64,000 bases of DNA from Methylobacterium sp. FF17 (lineage in GTDB: Bacteria; Pseudomonadota; Alphaproteobacteria; Rhizobiales; Beijerinckiaceae), in contig NZ_CP107532.1 in the NCBI RefSeq assembly GCF_025813715.1, positions 1,178,001 to 1,242,000 on the forward strand, in the 5' to 3' direction. Positions 17,576-26,678 of this stretch are shown here, in pieces. Below the pieces are notes generated by a model, which saw only the letters and a program-made list of their open reading frames with translations, did no database searches and was not told where the DNA came from. Within the stretch, counting starts at the first letter, position 1. Each line of letters opens with the position of its first letter. A program made the translations under genes and the position numbers.

Positions 17576-17985
17576 GACCGCATAGGGCGTCCGGCGGCGT
17601 CGAAAGCCCCGCCACACTGTGTCGTCCCAGAGCGACGCAGCAGAACCCGAGCGCCGGAAACACAGGTTCGGCGAGGTCCCGCTCTGGCAGCGGCTCTAAA
17701 CTCCGGGCTCAGCTGCGGTCCCCCCGGAATGACACCGCTTGCCATCTCCGATCGCCCTGCCTGAAAGTCTCGACGTTGCAGACCGACGGAATCGGAATCC
17801 GTAAGACTCCTCGAAAACCTCGCGCGCCAGGACATCGCGGCGGGCGTTTCCCACGCGAAAACGGCCCGCGCTCCGGCGGGTCATGCCGCGCGGCTCTGCG
17901 CGTCGGCCTCCTCCCCGGGGCGCGCTCCCGGGCAAGCGGCGCCACCGGAACCGCGCGGGCGCGGGTGCCGGCCCGGTGTGGACGC
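17576..17985. other. Non-coding stretch, nothing recognised
   Basis: About 410 bases between the 250-bp array and the end of the XRE gene. I see no convincing gene, RNA or terminator with a T tract. Short frames here are shadows of GC-rich sequence. Confidence 0.5.
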
Positions 17986-18411
17986 CTACTCGGCGGCCGC
18001 TGCCGGAGCCGCCGGGGCGGCCGGAGCCGCCGGGGCCTGCTTGCCCATCTTCGAAGCCGTGCGCACGATGGCGAGGACGTCGCGCCGCAGCTGGTCGTCC
18101 TCGATCAACGCGTAGGCGCGCAGCAGCTCGATGGCGCCCTGCGCACTCAGGAAGCCGAAGACGTCGGACTGCGTCCCGCCGACCTCGTCCTCCTCGAAGA
18201 AGGCCGAGACCGGCACCTCGAGGAGACGGGCGATCTCGCGCAGACGGCCGGCACCGACCCGGTTCTGGCCCTTCTCGTATTTCTGGACCTGCTGGAAGGT
18301 CACACCCACGGCAGTGCCGAGGGCGGTCTGACTCAATCCGCGCGCCTTGCGCAGGGCGGTGATCCTCAATCCGACGAGGCGATCGACGTCGGTGGTCTGC
18401 TTAGGCATCAT
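17986..18411 (-). CDS. XRE/Cro-CI family transcriptional regulator
   Basis: A 141-residue cytoplasmic DNA-binding protein. A helix-turn-helix domain covers about residues 10-70, with RITALRKARGLSQTALGTAV, then VTFQQVQKYEKGQNRVGAGRL as the recognition region and IARLLEVPVSAFFEE. This type is common in Rhizobiales in several paralogues. The C-terminus is an alanine/proline tail of AAP repeats. Two adjacent ATG codons (18411 and 18408) could start it. It stands alone; targets unknown. Confidence 0.9.
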   Translation of the reverse strand: MMPKQTTDVDRLVGLRITALRKARGLSQTALGTAVGVTFQQVQKYEKGQNRVGAGRLREIARLLEVPVSAFFEEDEVGGTQSDVFGFLSAQGAIELLRAYALIEDDQLRRDVLAIVRTASKMGKQAPAAPAAPAAPAAAAE

Positions 18412-18818
18412 CTCTCGGTTCAGTCCCTATAGAAAAGCTTGGCCCCGGCCCGGACCTGTCACCAGGGCAACCAGCTTTGAACGCTTTCGTACGAACTCGT
18501 GCAGGATTCCGTAAGTTCACTCGCCAGGAAATCATGGCCTCCTCCCGTCGATTGGGCAAGCGGTCACAAACTATCCTTGACAGCAATCGAGTGCCGCCGG
18601 GTGTTTTACTCCGCGTCAGCATCAAAAATGCCCGTTCTGACAGCTTGACCACACCGTCGGCCCCCAACGCAAGCCAGATGCTGCGGTTTCCCGGACCGGC
18701 GCCCGGTCCGGCCCCTTTGCGCGGCCGATGCGCCCCGGCCGTGGCCTTTGGCGTGCGCCCGCCCCAGGTTAGACCGTCGGGCGGGACGTCCCGGACAGCA
18801 CAAAACCCCAGGTGGATC
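18412..18818. other. Intergenic region between divergent XRE gene and monooxygenase gene
   Basis: Holds the promoters of both divergent genes. A TTGACA at 18577-18582 could be a -35 box for the downstream gene, but I cannot find a good -10 at the right distance. An open plus frame runs through from 18477 into the downstream gene, but its composition is non-coding in appearance. Confidence 0.4.
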
Positions 18819-19154
18819 ATGTATATCGCGATGAACCGGTTCAAAGTCGTCAAGGACGCGACGCAAGATTTCGAGCAGGTCTGGCTGGGCCGGGACTCGC
18901 ATCTCGGCGAGATGCCGGGCTTCGTCGAGTTCCACCTGCTGCGGGGTCCGGAGCACGAGGACCACGTCCTCTACGCCTCTCACACGATCTGGTCGTCGAA
19001 GGCCGACTTCGAGGCCTGGACCCGCTCGGAACAGTTCCGCAAGGCCCATGGCCGGGCCCCCTCCACCAAGCCGCTCTATCTCGGTCATCCACAGTTCGAA
19101 GGGTTCGAGACCATCCAGACCGTGGCGCGGCCCGCCTCGGAAGCGGTGGCCTGA
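18819..19154 (+). CDS. Antibiotic biosynthesis monooxygenase-fold protein, HmuQ/IsdG-like heme oxygenase candidate
   Basis: A 111-residue dimeric alpha-beta barrel protein. The opening MYIAMNRFKVVKD, then GFVEFHLLRGPE and LYASHTIWSSKADFEAWTRS, match the ABM family members called HmuQ/HmuD in Rhizobiales, which degrade heme to release iron. The start ATG is chosen because family homology begins there. No iron transport gene is adjacent, so heme as substrate is inference. Confidence 0.8.
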   Translation: MYIAMNRFKVVKDATQDFEQVWLGRDSHLGEMPGFVEFHLLRGPEHEDHVLYASHTIWSSKADFEAWTRSEQFRKAHGRAPSTKPLYLGHPQFEGFETIQTVARPASEAVA

Positions 19155-19525
19155 CGGACCAGGCACCCGGCGGCCGGCCTCGGGTCGGCCGCCATCGGAC
19201 CTGCGAACGCATCGACCGGCCCCGGAAACCGGTGATTCCGCGCCGAATAAACCGTTTCGTTCAGTTAACGTTCGGTTACGGCACGCTATCGGACAGTCCA
19301 CGGCAAGGCACAGCCTCAAGGATTGGACGCTTCCCCCACGGGCCTCGCACCGGTCCCGCGCGATCTCGCGTGGGGACGGCACGGGGCCGGGCGGCGTCTT
19401 CGAGGCTGGGAAGAACCGGCGTGTTTGCGTGTCGGGGGGTCCGAACCTTGCGGATATCCCCCGGAAACCGGGTCGGGCGGGCGCTTCCGTTCCAACCCGG
19501 GACAGTCACCGCATCAGGCTGGGAC
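19155..19525. other. Intergenic leader of the sugar transferase gene, possible CtrA half-matched site
   Basis: A relatively AT-rich patch at 19245-19290 contains TTAACGTTCGGTTAC (19265-19279), one base off the CtrA consensus TTAA-N7-TTAA. No gene is supported here. The CtrA reading is weak: one site with a mismatch and no experimental context. Confidence 0.3.
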
Positions 19526-21040
19526 ATGGCGCTCCAGATGTTTCACGATCGCATTCCCGACGTCTTCGAGAAGCTTCCGGTGCCCCGGTCGCGGCGCGAA
19601 GTCTGGGCCGCGCTGCTGCCGCGCCGCCGGCGCGCCGCGTTCCGTGCCGGCCTGTCGGCGGCGACGGCGCTCGCCGACCTCGTCGGGATCCTGGGCATCG
19701 CCGCGCTGGTCGACGTCGCCTATTACCTCTCTCTGCACGGCGGGCTGCCGGCGGTGAGCACCAGCGGCAGCTTCGAGCTCGCCGCGCTCGTCGCCCTGTT
19801 CGTCCTGCTGACCAACCTCGTGCGCGAGGATTACAGCGTCGAGACGCTGCTCACGGACCGGCCGCACCTGACCCGGGTGGCGGCGGTCTGGGTCGGCGCC
19901 TGGGCCATCGCCCTGGTGATCGGCTTCGCGACGAAGACGACGCAGGATTATTCCCGCCTCGTCTCCCTCGGGATCTTCGTCACCGGCCTGCCCGGCCTGA
20001 TCCTCGTGCGCGCGGCCATGCTGGGCGTGGTGCGCCGGGCGGTGACGCCGGCCTCCGCCTCGATCAACCGGGTCCACCTCGTCGGCTACGAGGAGGATAT
20101 CACCCGCTTCTACGCCAACAACGACGCCGAGGCCCTCGGCCTGCGGGTGATCGGGACGAGCTACCTGCGCCGGATCGATCCGTTGGGCGACGACACCTCG
20201 CGCCGGGCCCAGCTGTCGGAGGACCTCGATCTGGCCGTCTCGGTGGTCCGCTTCCTGCGCCCCGACGACGTCTTCGTGCTGGTGCCGTGGTCGGAGGCCT
20301 CCGACATCGAGCGCTGCATCGACGCGTTCCTGCGCGTGCCCGCCGCCCTGCACCTGCGCCCCGGATCGGTGATGGACCGCTTCCCCGACCTCAAGCTCGC
20401 CCGGGTCGGCCGCCTCTCCGGCATCAATATCGGCCGCCGCCCGCTCTCGATCGGCGAATTGTTCCTGAAGCGCTGCCTCGACGTGAGCCTGGCCCTGGTG
20501 GCCCTGGTGCTGCTCGCGCCGCTGTTCCTCGTGGTGGCCGTGCTGATCCGGCTCGACAGCCCCGGCCCGGTCTTCTTCCGGCAGAAGCGCTACGGCTTCA
20601 ACCAGCAGCCCTTCGGCGTGTTCAAGTTCCGCAGCATGCGCACCGACGGCGACACCGTGTTCCGGCAGGCCACCCGCAACGACAACCGCATCACGCCCAT
20701 CGGGGCGCTGCTGCGCCGCTCGAACATCGACGAACTGCCCCAGCTCCTCAACGTGCTGCGCGGTGAGATGTCCCTGGTCGGGCCCCGCCCCCATGCGCTC
20801 GCCCACGACCGCAGCTTCGAGAACCGCATCGCCCTCTATGCCCGCCGCCACAACGTGATGCCGGGCATCACGGGCTGGGCCCAGGTCAACGGCCTGCGCG
20901 GCGAGACGCTGACCGATCTCGACATGGAGCGCCGCGTCCAGCACGACCTGCACTACATCGACAACTGGTCGGTCTGGCTCGACATCCGGATCATGGTCAT
21001 GACCGTGTTCTCGCCCCGCGCCTACCGGAACGCCCGCTGA
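19526..21040 (+). CDS. Undecaprenyl-phosphate sugar phosphotransferase (WcaJ/ExoY-type initiating transferase)
   Basis: Transfers a sugar-1-phosphate, usually glucose or galactose, from UDP-sugar to undecaprenyl phosphate, starting exopolysaccharide synthesis at the inner membrane. The 504-residue protein has about four N-terminal helices (residues 45-190), a Rossmann-like central domain, a further helix (about 320-345) and the C-terminal bacterial sugar transferase domain with FFRQKRYGFN, FKFRSMRTDGD, IDELPQLLNVLRGEMSLVGPRP and GITGWAQVNGLRG. The ATG at 19526 is chosen since the open frame upstream lacks homology. No other polysaccharide genes adjoin. Confidence 0.93.
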   Translation: MALQMFHDRIPDVFEKLPVPRSRREVWAALLPRRRRAAFRAGLSAATALADLVGILGIAALVDVAYYLSLHGGLPAVSTSGSFELAALVALFVLLTNLVREDYSVETLLTDRPHLTRVAAVWVGAWAIALVIGFATKTTQDYSRLVSLGIFVTGLPGLILVRAAMLGVVRRAVTPASASINRVHLVGYEEDITRFYANNDAEALGLRVIGTSYLRRIDPLGDDTSRRAQLSEDLDLAVSVVRFLRPDDVFVLVPWSEASDIERCIDAFLRVPAALHLRPGSVMDRFPDLKLARVGRLSGINIGRRPLSIGELFLKRCLDVSLALVALVLLAPLFLVVAVLIRLDSPGPVFFRQKRYGFNQQPFGVFKFRSMRTDGDTVFRQATRNDNRITPIGALLRRSNIDELPQLLNVLRGEMSLVGPRPHALAHDRSFENRIALYARRHNVMPGITGWAQVNGLRGETLTDLDMERRVQHDLHYIDNWSVWLDIRIMVMTVFSPRAYRNAR

Positions 21041-21107
21041 GGCCCGGCCGCACGGACGAATCCGCGGCGATGAACGCAACCGAAGCGTACGGCTTCCTGC
21101 GGCGAGG

Positions 21108-23546
21108 ATGACGGTCGTGGCGAACTGGCTCTCAGGCAGCAGTGCGATGGCGCGGGACATGCGCGCCCGCGATTGGTCGGCCACCCCGTTCGGACCCATG
21201 GCGCAGTGGCCGCTGCCGCTGCGCGTCGCGCTGAGCCTGGTCCTCGACCACCCGCTCCCGATGGTGCTGTGCTGGGGGCGGGACCTCATCATGTTCCACA
21301 ACGACGCCTACCGCCCCCTGCTCGGCCGAAAGCCCGACGCGCTCGGTCGTCCCTTCCTGGAGGTCTGGGACGAGGCGTCCGCAACCGTCGCCCCGCAGAT
21401 GCACCGCGCCCTCGCGGGCGAGGCGACCCGGCTGGAGGACGCGGCCTTCACGCTGCAGCGGCTCGGCCATCCGGAGGACGCCTACTTCAACTACACCTTC
21501 AGCCCGGTCCGGGACGAGGCGGGGTCCGTGGTCGGCGTGCTCAACACCGCCTTCGAGACGACGGAGCATGTGCTCGCCCGGCGGCGGGGCGCCGCCGAGC
21601 AGGACGCCCTCCGCGAGAGCGAGGAACGCCAGGCCTTCCTGCTCACCCTCAGCGACGCGCTGCAACCGCTCTCGGATGCCACCGACATCCAGCAGGCGGC
21701 ATCGGACCTGCTCGGCGAACACCTGGACGTCAGCCGGATCATGTACGCCGAGGTGTACGGGGTGGGCGACGATGCGGAGGTCATCATCCGCAGCCAGCAC
21801 ATCCGCGAGGGAGACCGCTTCCCGGAGCGCTTTCCCTACAAGATGGTCAGCGAGGGGTTCGCCGACGAGACGTTCCAGGCCAACGGGCGCGTGGTCGTCG
21901 CCGACGTCGCCTCCGACCCGCGGCTCCGTGAGGATGTGCGGCAGGTCTGGCTGGCGGGCGGCATCGCCGCGCAGGCCGCGGTGCCGCTGCTGAAGAACGG
22001 GCGGGTGGTCTGCGCGATCGGCGTGCATTCCAGCCGCCCCCGGGACTGGTCGTCCGCCGAGGTCACGCTCATCGCGGAGGTGGCCGAGCGCACCTGGGCG
22101 GCCTCCGCGCGCGCGCGCGCGGAGGCCGCCCAGCGCGAGACCAAGGCCCGCTTCGCGCAGTTTGCCGCCTCGGCCTCGGACGCGCTCTGGATGCGGAACG
22201 CCAGGACGCTCGCCATGGAGTACGGCAGCCCCGCGATCCAGGCGATCTACGGCGTGCCCCCCGAGGCGATCCTCGGCCCGCCCCGGCGCTGGGCCGCCCT
22301 CATCGTGCCCGAGGATCGCGCCGCCGCCCTGGAACGCCTGGAGCAGGCCCGGAACGGCCAGTCCGTCACGCACGCGTTCCGCATCGTGCGCGGCTCCGAC
22401 GGAGCCTTCCGCTGGATCCAGGCCACGAACTTCCCCCTCTACGACGAGCAGGGCCGGATCGCGCGCGTCGGCGGCATCGAGCAGGACATCACGGACGCCC
22501 GGCAATCGGCCGAACACCAGGCGATCCTGCTGGCCGAACTGCAGCACCGGGTCCGCAACCTCCTGGCCATGATCCGCTCGGTGGTCGCCCGGACGGGCAA
22601 CACCGTGGACAGCGTCGCGGAGTACCGCGACCGCCTGGAGGGCCGCCTGCGCGCCCTGGCCCGGACCCAGACCCTGCTGACCCGGACGGCCAATGCCGGC
22701 GTGGACCTCGCCACCCTGGTCCGCGAGGAGGTCGAGGTCCAGGCGGAGCACGACGGGCAGTTCCGCCTGTCAGGCCCCCCGCTCCTGCTGGCGCCGAAGG
22801 CCGCGGAGGTGCTGACCCTGGCCGTCCACGAACTCGCGACGAATGCGCTGAAGTACGGGGGCCTGGCCGAACCGAACGGCCGTGTCACGGTTGCGTGGAA
22901 GGTGGTCTACGAGAGCGGGGAGCCATGGCTGCGCTTCGACTGGATCGAGGACGGCGGCACCGCCGTCGCGCCTCCGCGGCGCCAGGGATTCGGCACGGAG
23001 CTCATCACGCGGCGCGTGCCCTACGAACTGCACGGGCGGGGCCGGCTGGATGTCGAACCGGCCGGCGTGCGCTGCCGCCTGGACTTCCCGCTGGTGTGGG
23101 GCGACAGCATCCTGGAAACCGATGCCGCGACCTTGCAGACCACGATTTCGGGAGGCGAACTGGACATGACCGGTGAAGCGAACCTTTCCGGCGCGCGGGT
23201 GCTCGTCGTCGAAGACGACTACTACCTGGCCCTCGATACCCAGCGGGCCCTGCAGCAGGCCGGCGCGGTCGTGCTCGGCCCCTGCCCGGACGAGCGCACC
23301 GCCCTGCAGGTGATCGAGCATGACAGCCCCGGCTACGCCGTGGTCGACATCAACCTGGGACAGGGCCCCGCCTTCACGGTGGCAACGGCCCTGCAGGGCC
23401 GGGGGGTCCCGTTCGTGTTCGTCACCGGCTACGACGACGTGGTGATCCCGGCCGCCTTCTCGGAGGTGGCGCGACTTCGCAAGCCCGTGGAGCTCCGCCA
23501 GGTCGTCCGCGCCATCGCCCAGAAAGCCGCCGACGCCCCGTCCTGA
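21108..23546 (+). CDS. Hybrid HWE-family sensor histidine kinase with C-terminal receiver
   Basis: An 812-residue soluble two-component protein. Order: PAS-like domain (about 30-150), GAF domain (about 175-335), PAS domain with PAC segment (about 350-465), HWE kinase domain with phospho-acceptor H480 in ELQHRVRN, the N-box HELATNALKYGG near 572-585, and the W-x-E signature in FDWIEDGG. A CheY-like receiver follows, with acidic pocket VVEDD near 700-705 and phospho-acceptor D747 in VVDINLG. Absence of membrane helices implies a cytoplasmic signal such as light or redox; no LOV cysteine motif was seen. No partner response regulator adjoins. Confidence 0.92.
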   Translation: MTVVANWLSGSSAMARDMRARDWSATPFGPMAQWPLPLRVALSLVLDHPLPMVLCWGRDLIMFHNDAYRPLLGRKPDALGRPFLEVWDEASATVAPQMHRALAGEATRLEDAAFTLQRLGHPEDAYFNYTFSPVRDEAGSVVGVLNTAFETTEHVLARRRGAAEQDALRESEERQAFLLTLSDALQPLSDATDIQQAASDLLGEHLDVSRIMYAEVYGVGDDAEVIIRSQHIREGDRFPERFPYKMVSEGFADETFQANGRVVVADVASDPRLREDVRQVWLAGGIAAQAAVPLLKNGRVVCAIGVHSSRPRDWSSAEVTLIAEVAERTWAASARARAEAAQRETKARFAQFAASASDALWMRNARTLAMEYGSPAIQAIYGVPPEAILGPPRRWAALIVPEDRAAALERLEQARNGQSVTHAFRIVRGSDGAFRWIQATNFPLYDEQGRIARVGGIEQDITDARQSAEHQAILLAELQHRVRNLLAMIRSVVARTGNTVDSVAEYRDRLEGRLRALARTQTLLTRTANAGVDLATLVREEVEVQAEHDGQFRLSGPPLLLAPKAAEVLTLAVHELATNALKYGGLAEPNGRVTVAWKVVYESGEPWLRFDWIEDGGTAVAPPRRQGFGTELITRRVPYELHGRGRLDVEPAGVRCRLDFPLVWGDSILETDAATLQTTISGGELDMTGEANLSGARVLVVEDDYYLALDTQRALQQAGAVVLGPCPDERTALQVIEHDSPGYAVVDINLGQGPAFTVATALQGRGVPFVFVTGYDDVVIPAAFSEVARLRKPVELRQVVRAIAQKAADAPS

Positions 23547-23639
23547 GACCGCTCATCGGCTGCAGGGCCCGGACCCGCTGCGGCGCCCCGGAACGACAGC
23601 GTGGTGCCATCTGCAGGCGCCCTGCCGGGAAGGAAGCGG

Positions 23640-24440
23640 GGACCCGCGGGTTTTTCCAGAGGTGGGGCGGCGAGAGCCTTCCGAGAGAACGTCGTCGTGC
23701 GGATCATCCCGGTTCGCTCGTGAAGCACCACCGCGCTCCCTCTCCTGGAAGGAGAGGGTTGGGGTGAGGTGTAGTCCATCTCCGAAGAGGTCACGCACCT
23801 CACCCTGTCCCTCTCCTTCCAGGAGAGGGAACCCGCGGGTGTCTCCAGAGCTGGAGCGGCGAGAGCCTTCCGGGAGAACGACGGGATGCATGCCATCCCA
23901 GTTCGCGCGTGAAGCACCACCGCGCTCCCTCTCCTTCGGGAGAGGGTTGGGGTGAGGTGTGGTCCATCTCCGAAGAGGTCACGCACCTCACCCTGTCCCT
24001 CTCCTGCCAGGAGAGGGGACCCGGGGGTGTCTCCAGAGCTGGAGCGGCGAGAGCCTTCCGGGAGAACGACGGGATGCATGCCATCCCAGTTCGCGCGTGA
24101 AGCACCACCGCGCTCCCTCTCCTGGAAGGAGAGGGTTGGGGTGAGGTGTGGTCCATCTCCGAAGAGGTCACGCACCTCACCCTGTCCCTCTCCTGCCAGG
24201 AGAGGGGACCCGCGGGTGTCTCCAGAGGTGGAGCGGCGAGAGCTTTCCGGGAGAACGACGGGATACACGCCATTCCTGTTCGCTCGTGAAGCACCACCGC
24301 GCTCCCTCTCCTTCGAGAGAGGGCACCCGCGGGTGTCTCCAGAAGTCTGGCAACGAGAGCCTTCCGGGAGAACGAGGGAAGACGCCATCCCGGTTCGGTC
24401 GTGACACGCTACAGGGCCCCCTCTCCGAGGAGAGGGAACG
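23640..24440 (-). repeat. Extragenic tandem array of the cobG/cobN repeat, period 189 bp, opposite orientation
   Basis: Full palindromes at about 23738-23830, 23927-24018 and 24115-24207, then reduced hairpins at 24304-24325 and 24417-24437. Starts are 188-189 bases apart. Spacers carry the same elements as in cobG (for example GAAGCACCACCGCGCTCCC). Read on the minus strand the units again give GEGQGEVRDLFGDGPHLTP, and the frame stays open from 24598 to past the array. I do not call that frame a gene, since it contains nothing but repeat. Confidence 0.9.
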
Positions 24441-24622
24441 CGTTGCGGGCGCGGCCCCGAAGCCACGAGCCGGATCCGATCTGAGCTCCCCGCAAGCTCG
24501 GCACCGAGGCGCAGCAGGACCACGTCATCGAGGCCGCCTGCGGAGGCTGGGTGCAGCGACGATGAAGCGGCTTTGACGGCAGCGATCAAACACATCACGC
24601 GGCTCGATAAGCCGGATAGATC

Positions 24623-24892
24623 CTAGGATTGATCTATTCTGCTCTTCTCGGAGACAGGTCGTACGGGAGACATGACGACACTGAAATCAAGCCGGATCAT
24701 CACGAGGCCTTGATCATCCGCGACCTCGAGACGCCACTCCGCACATGAACAGATATGCTCGAAGTTTTCCGAGATCATCCGCCCGGCCAGCCAGATAGCC
24801 TCAAGCTTGGCCTCGTTCAAGTTATTCAGATCCGTCCCGACCTGATCAATCGTCGTTCTTCCGTCGTAAACATTGAAATGGAAGCGCGGCAT
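24623..24892 (-). CDS. DUF6894 family small protein
   Basis: An 89-residue cytoplasmic protein beginning MPRFHFNVYDG, followed by D-x-x-G-T-D and the terminal LEVADDQGLVMIRLDFSVV, the pattern of the DUF6894 family abundant in Methylobacterium and relatives. Function unknown; some members respond to stress. The start at 24892 matches the family start and is preceded by GAGGCGGG; the frame runs further upstream. Base composition is clearly less GC-rich than in the cob region. Confidence 0.8.
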   Translation of the reverse strand: MPRFHFNVYDGRTTIDQVGTDLNNLNEAKLEAIWLAGRMISENFEHICSCAEWRLEVADDQGLVMIRLDFSVVMSPVRPVSEKSRIDQS

Positions 24893-25296
24893 GTCCCGCC
24901 TCATCTGTGTGGAGGCGGGAGCTCTTGCGCTCTCACTCGCGAGCATGCCTTGGATGGGGCGCGCGATTGCCTGCACCATGAGCAGGTATTCTTTATGCTG
25001 CTACTTCATGCGTTGGTTCGATGGCGGGGTCGACGCTGTGTCGCACCTGGGGAGGCGAACGATATCGTCATTTGAGAAGCGTTGGTCTCACGGCGAACAG
25101 TTCGGATACGTCGCTTCGACGTCATGACCCCATTCGACCTCCGATGCGGAGGCCTCGATGATGCTCTCGCCGCTACCCACGAATCCGATAAAAGCACGGG
25201 CTATTATCAGCCGTACATCGCCTTCAGGGCCGCCATTTTCCAATCATATCGCATTCACTTCGCAGGATTGTCCTGATTTTCGACAGCTGCGCAAAC
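24893..25296. other. Less GC-rich intergenic stretch, nothing recognised
   Basis: About 400 bases with short frames on both strands, none with a recognisable family or a clear ribosome-binding site. Composition is shared with the flanking DUF6894 and lipocalin-like genes. Confidence 0.5.
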
Positions 25297-25788
25297 CTAT
25301 GAGGGTCTTTCCCAAACGAGGGTGATGACACTCATCTTCCCGTCGACATTGAATTTGAACGGCGGTGTCTTCAGAATGAGTTTTTTGTCGCTGTATTCGA
25401 CCTCACGAACCTGAGACGTCCCGGTCCACACCTCGTTCCACGACGTGTCGATCTTGTGGACGACCTTCTTTCCGTCGAACGCATATTCGCCGGCATACGC
25501 GAAGAAGGTCTTGTGCAGCTTCACCCGGTCTTCGTCGGTCATCTTGTCATTCGCGACCGGCTTCTCACGCCCTTCAAAGGCGCAAACGACCATCATTCGC
25601 CCGTCCTGGCCGTAATGCAGCCAGCCGGTCGGACGAGGACCGCCGTAGGCATCGATGACCTCGTTCGTATCCACCAGTTTTCGCGTCGCCGAAGCCAGTC
25701 GCCACGTGCCGTGTATCTCTTGCGCATCGATGGCGAACGAGGGTGCCGCCGTGAGGAAAGTGGCAGCCACCGCAATGAATCGTTTCAT
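25297..25788 (-). CDS. Secreted lipocalin-like domain protein
   Basis: A 163-residue protein with a signal peptide (MKRFIAVAATFLTAAPSFA, cleavage after about residue 19) and a single lipocalin-like domain: HGTWRLASATRKLVD, GWLHYGQDGRMMVV, FAYAGEYAFDGKKVVHKID and VWERPS at the end. Family members bind small hydrophobic ligands or have unknown roles. Periplasmic. No operon partner. Base composition is lower in GC than the genome average of the window, hinting at acquisition. Confidence 0.85.
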   Translation of the reverse strand: MKRFIAVAATFLTAAPSFAIDAQEIHGTWRLASATRKLVDTNEVIDAYGGPRPTGWLHYGQDGRMMVVCAFEGREKPVANDKMTDEDRVKLHKTFFAYAGEYAFDGKKVVHKIDTSWNEVWTGTSQVREVEYSDKKLILKTPPFKFNVDGKMSVITLVWERPS

Positions 25789-25943
25789 GGAGCCCTCCCA
25801 TATCGTGTGATTCGCCGACGGCGATCAACGCGATGGTATGCGCGGGGGCCGTGGCCCGCTATCGGGAACCCGATTTCGCCCGGGGTGCGGGGGGCCTCGC
25901 CGTCGCGCCCCAGGCATGCCGCGCGTGACCGCGGGCGGCCGCC

Positions 25944-26432
25944 TCAATCCCCGGCGGGGCGGCTCAGGCAGGCGCCGCACTCGCCCTCCACCTCGAGGAT
26001 GCGGCTGATCGGCCGGAAGCCCGCCTTGGCCAGGGTCCGCCCGAGCTGGTCCTCGACCTCGGGGGCGGTGGTCTCGTCGATGGTGCCGCAGTTGCGGCAG
26101 ATCAGGAAGACGAGGCCCGCCCCGTCCGTATGGGAATGCCCGCAGGACACGAACGCGTTGCGGCTGGCGATGCGGTGGACGAGGCCGTGCTCGGTGAGGA
26201 AGTCGAGCGCCCGGTAGACCGAGACCGCCGCCACCCGGCGCCCGGGCTCGCTCAGGGCCTCGGCGATGTCGTAGGCGCCCATCGGCCGGGTCTGGCCCGC
26301 CACCGCCGCCAGCACGTCCCGGCGCAGGCGCGTGAACTGCAGGTCGCGCTCCCGGCACAGGCGCTCGGCCCGCGCGAGCGCCGCCTGCGCGCCGCCGCAA
26401 CCGTGGTCATGCGTCGCCGCATGGTCGTGCAT
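25944..26432 (-). CDS. zur: Zur, Fur-family zinc-responsive repressor
   Basis: A 162-residue cytoplasmic regulator. It has a winged-helix domain (about residues 20-95, with FTRLRRDVLAAVAGQTRPMG and SVYRALDFL) and a metal-binding dimerisation domain with FVSCGHSH, CRNC and the late CGAC pair for structural zinc. The N-terminus is unusually histidine-rich (HDHAATHDHGCGG). It is divergent from the zinc ABC transporter genes, which supports Zur over Fur or PerR. A 17-bp tandem duplication containing CTGCCCCGCGAACC lies in its leader. Confidence 0.93.
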   Translation of the reverse strand: MHDHAATHDHGCGGAQAALARAERLCRERDLQFTRLRRDVLAAVAGQTRPMGAYDIAEALSEPGRRVAAVSVYRALDFLTEHGLVHRIASRNAFVSCGHSHTDGAGLVFLICRNCGTIDETTAPEVEDQLGRTLAKAGFRPISRILEVEGECGACLSRPAGD

Positions 26433-26485
26433 GATCTGCCCCGCGAACCATCTGCCCCGCGAACCCGGCCCGTTGAACTGCCCGA

Positions 26486-26505
26486 GTGTTACGATGTATC
26501 ATCAC
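26486..26505. promoter_or_regulatory. Candidate Zur operator between zur and the zinc transporter
   Basis: The only AT-rich segment of the divergent region reads GTGTTACGATGTATCATCAC, an imperfect inverted repeat centred on GATGTATCATC. Position fits a Zur site, but half-site agreement is only partial. Confidence 0.35.
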
Positions 26506-26546
26506 CAACATAGGCCGGCGCATCCGTTCGGGCAAATGATCCATCC

Positions 26547-26678
26547 GTGACCCGGCTCCGACGCATGCCCGCTCCCCCGCGCCCCTCGCTGTTCCAGGCC
26601 GGCGCCGCCCTGCGCTTCGCGGCGGCCCTCCTCCTGGTCCTCCTGCTCTGGGCCGCCATCCTGTGGGCCTCCCGATGA
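26547..26678 (+). CDS. Small single-helix membrane protein upstream of aztA
   Basis: A frame of 43 codons from GTG 26547 (or 37 from ATG 26565). It has a basic, proline-rich N-terminus and one hydrophobic helix, LRFAAALLLVLLLWAAILWA, before a final SR. Its TGA overlaps the aztA ATG as ATGA, which implies translational coupling and supports it being real. I know no family for it. It could be an accessory subunit of the transporter or merely a leader peptide. Confidence 0.55.
   Translation: MTRLRRMPAPPRPSLFQAGAALRFAAALLLVLLLWAAILWASR

Noticed and set aside
18577..18605. Sigma-70 promoter with TTGACA
   Set aside because: No acceptable -10 hexamer at 16-18 bases; kept only as a remark.
18477..18818. 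N-terminal extension of the HmuQ-like protein
   Set aside because: The frame is open but family homology starts at MYIAMNRF and the upstream translation looks non-coding.
19265..19279. CtrA binding site TTAA-N7-TTAC
   Set aside because: One mismatch, single site, 250 bp from the gene; insufficient to claim.
23640..24440. CRISPR array
   Set aside because: Intervening sequences are conserved between units, unlike spacers.
23429..24598. 389-codon minus-strand frame across the repeat array
   Set aside because: Contains only repeated element translation and the reverse of the kinase end; no start context and no independent domain.
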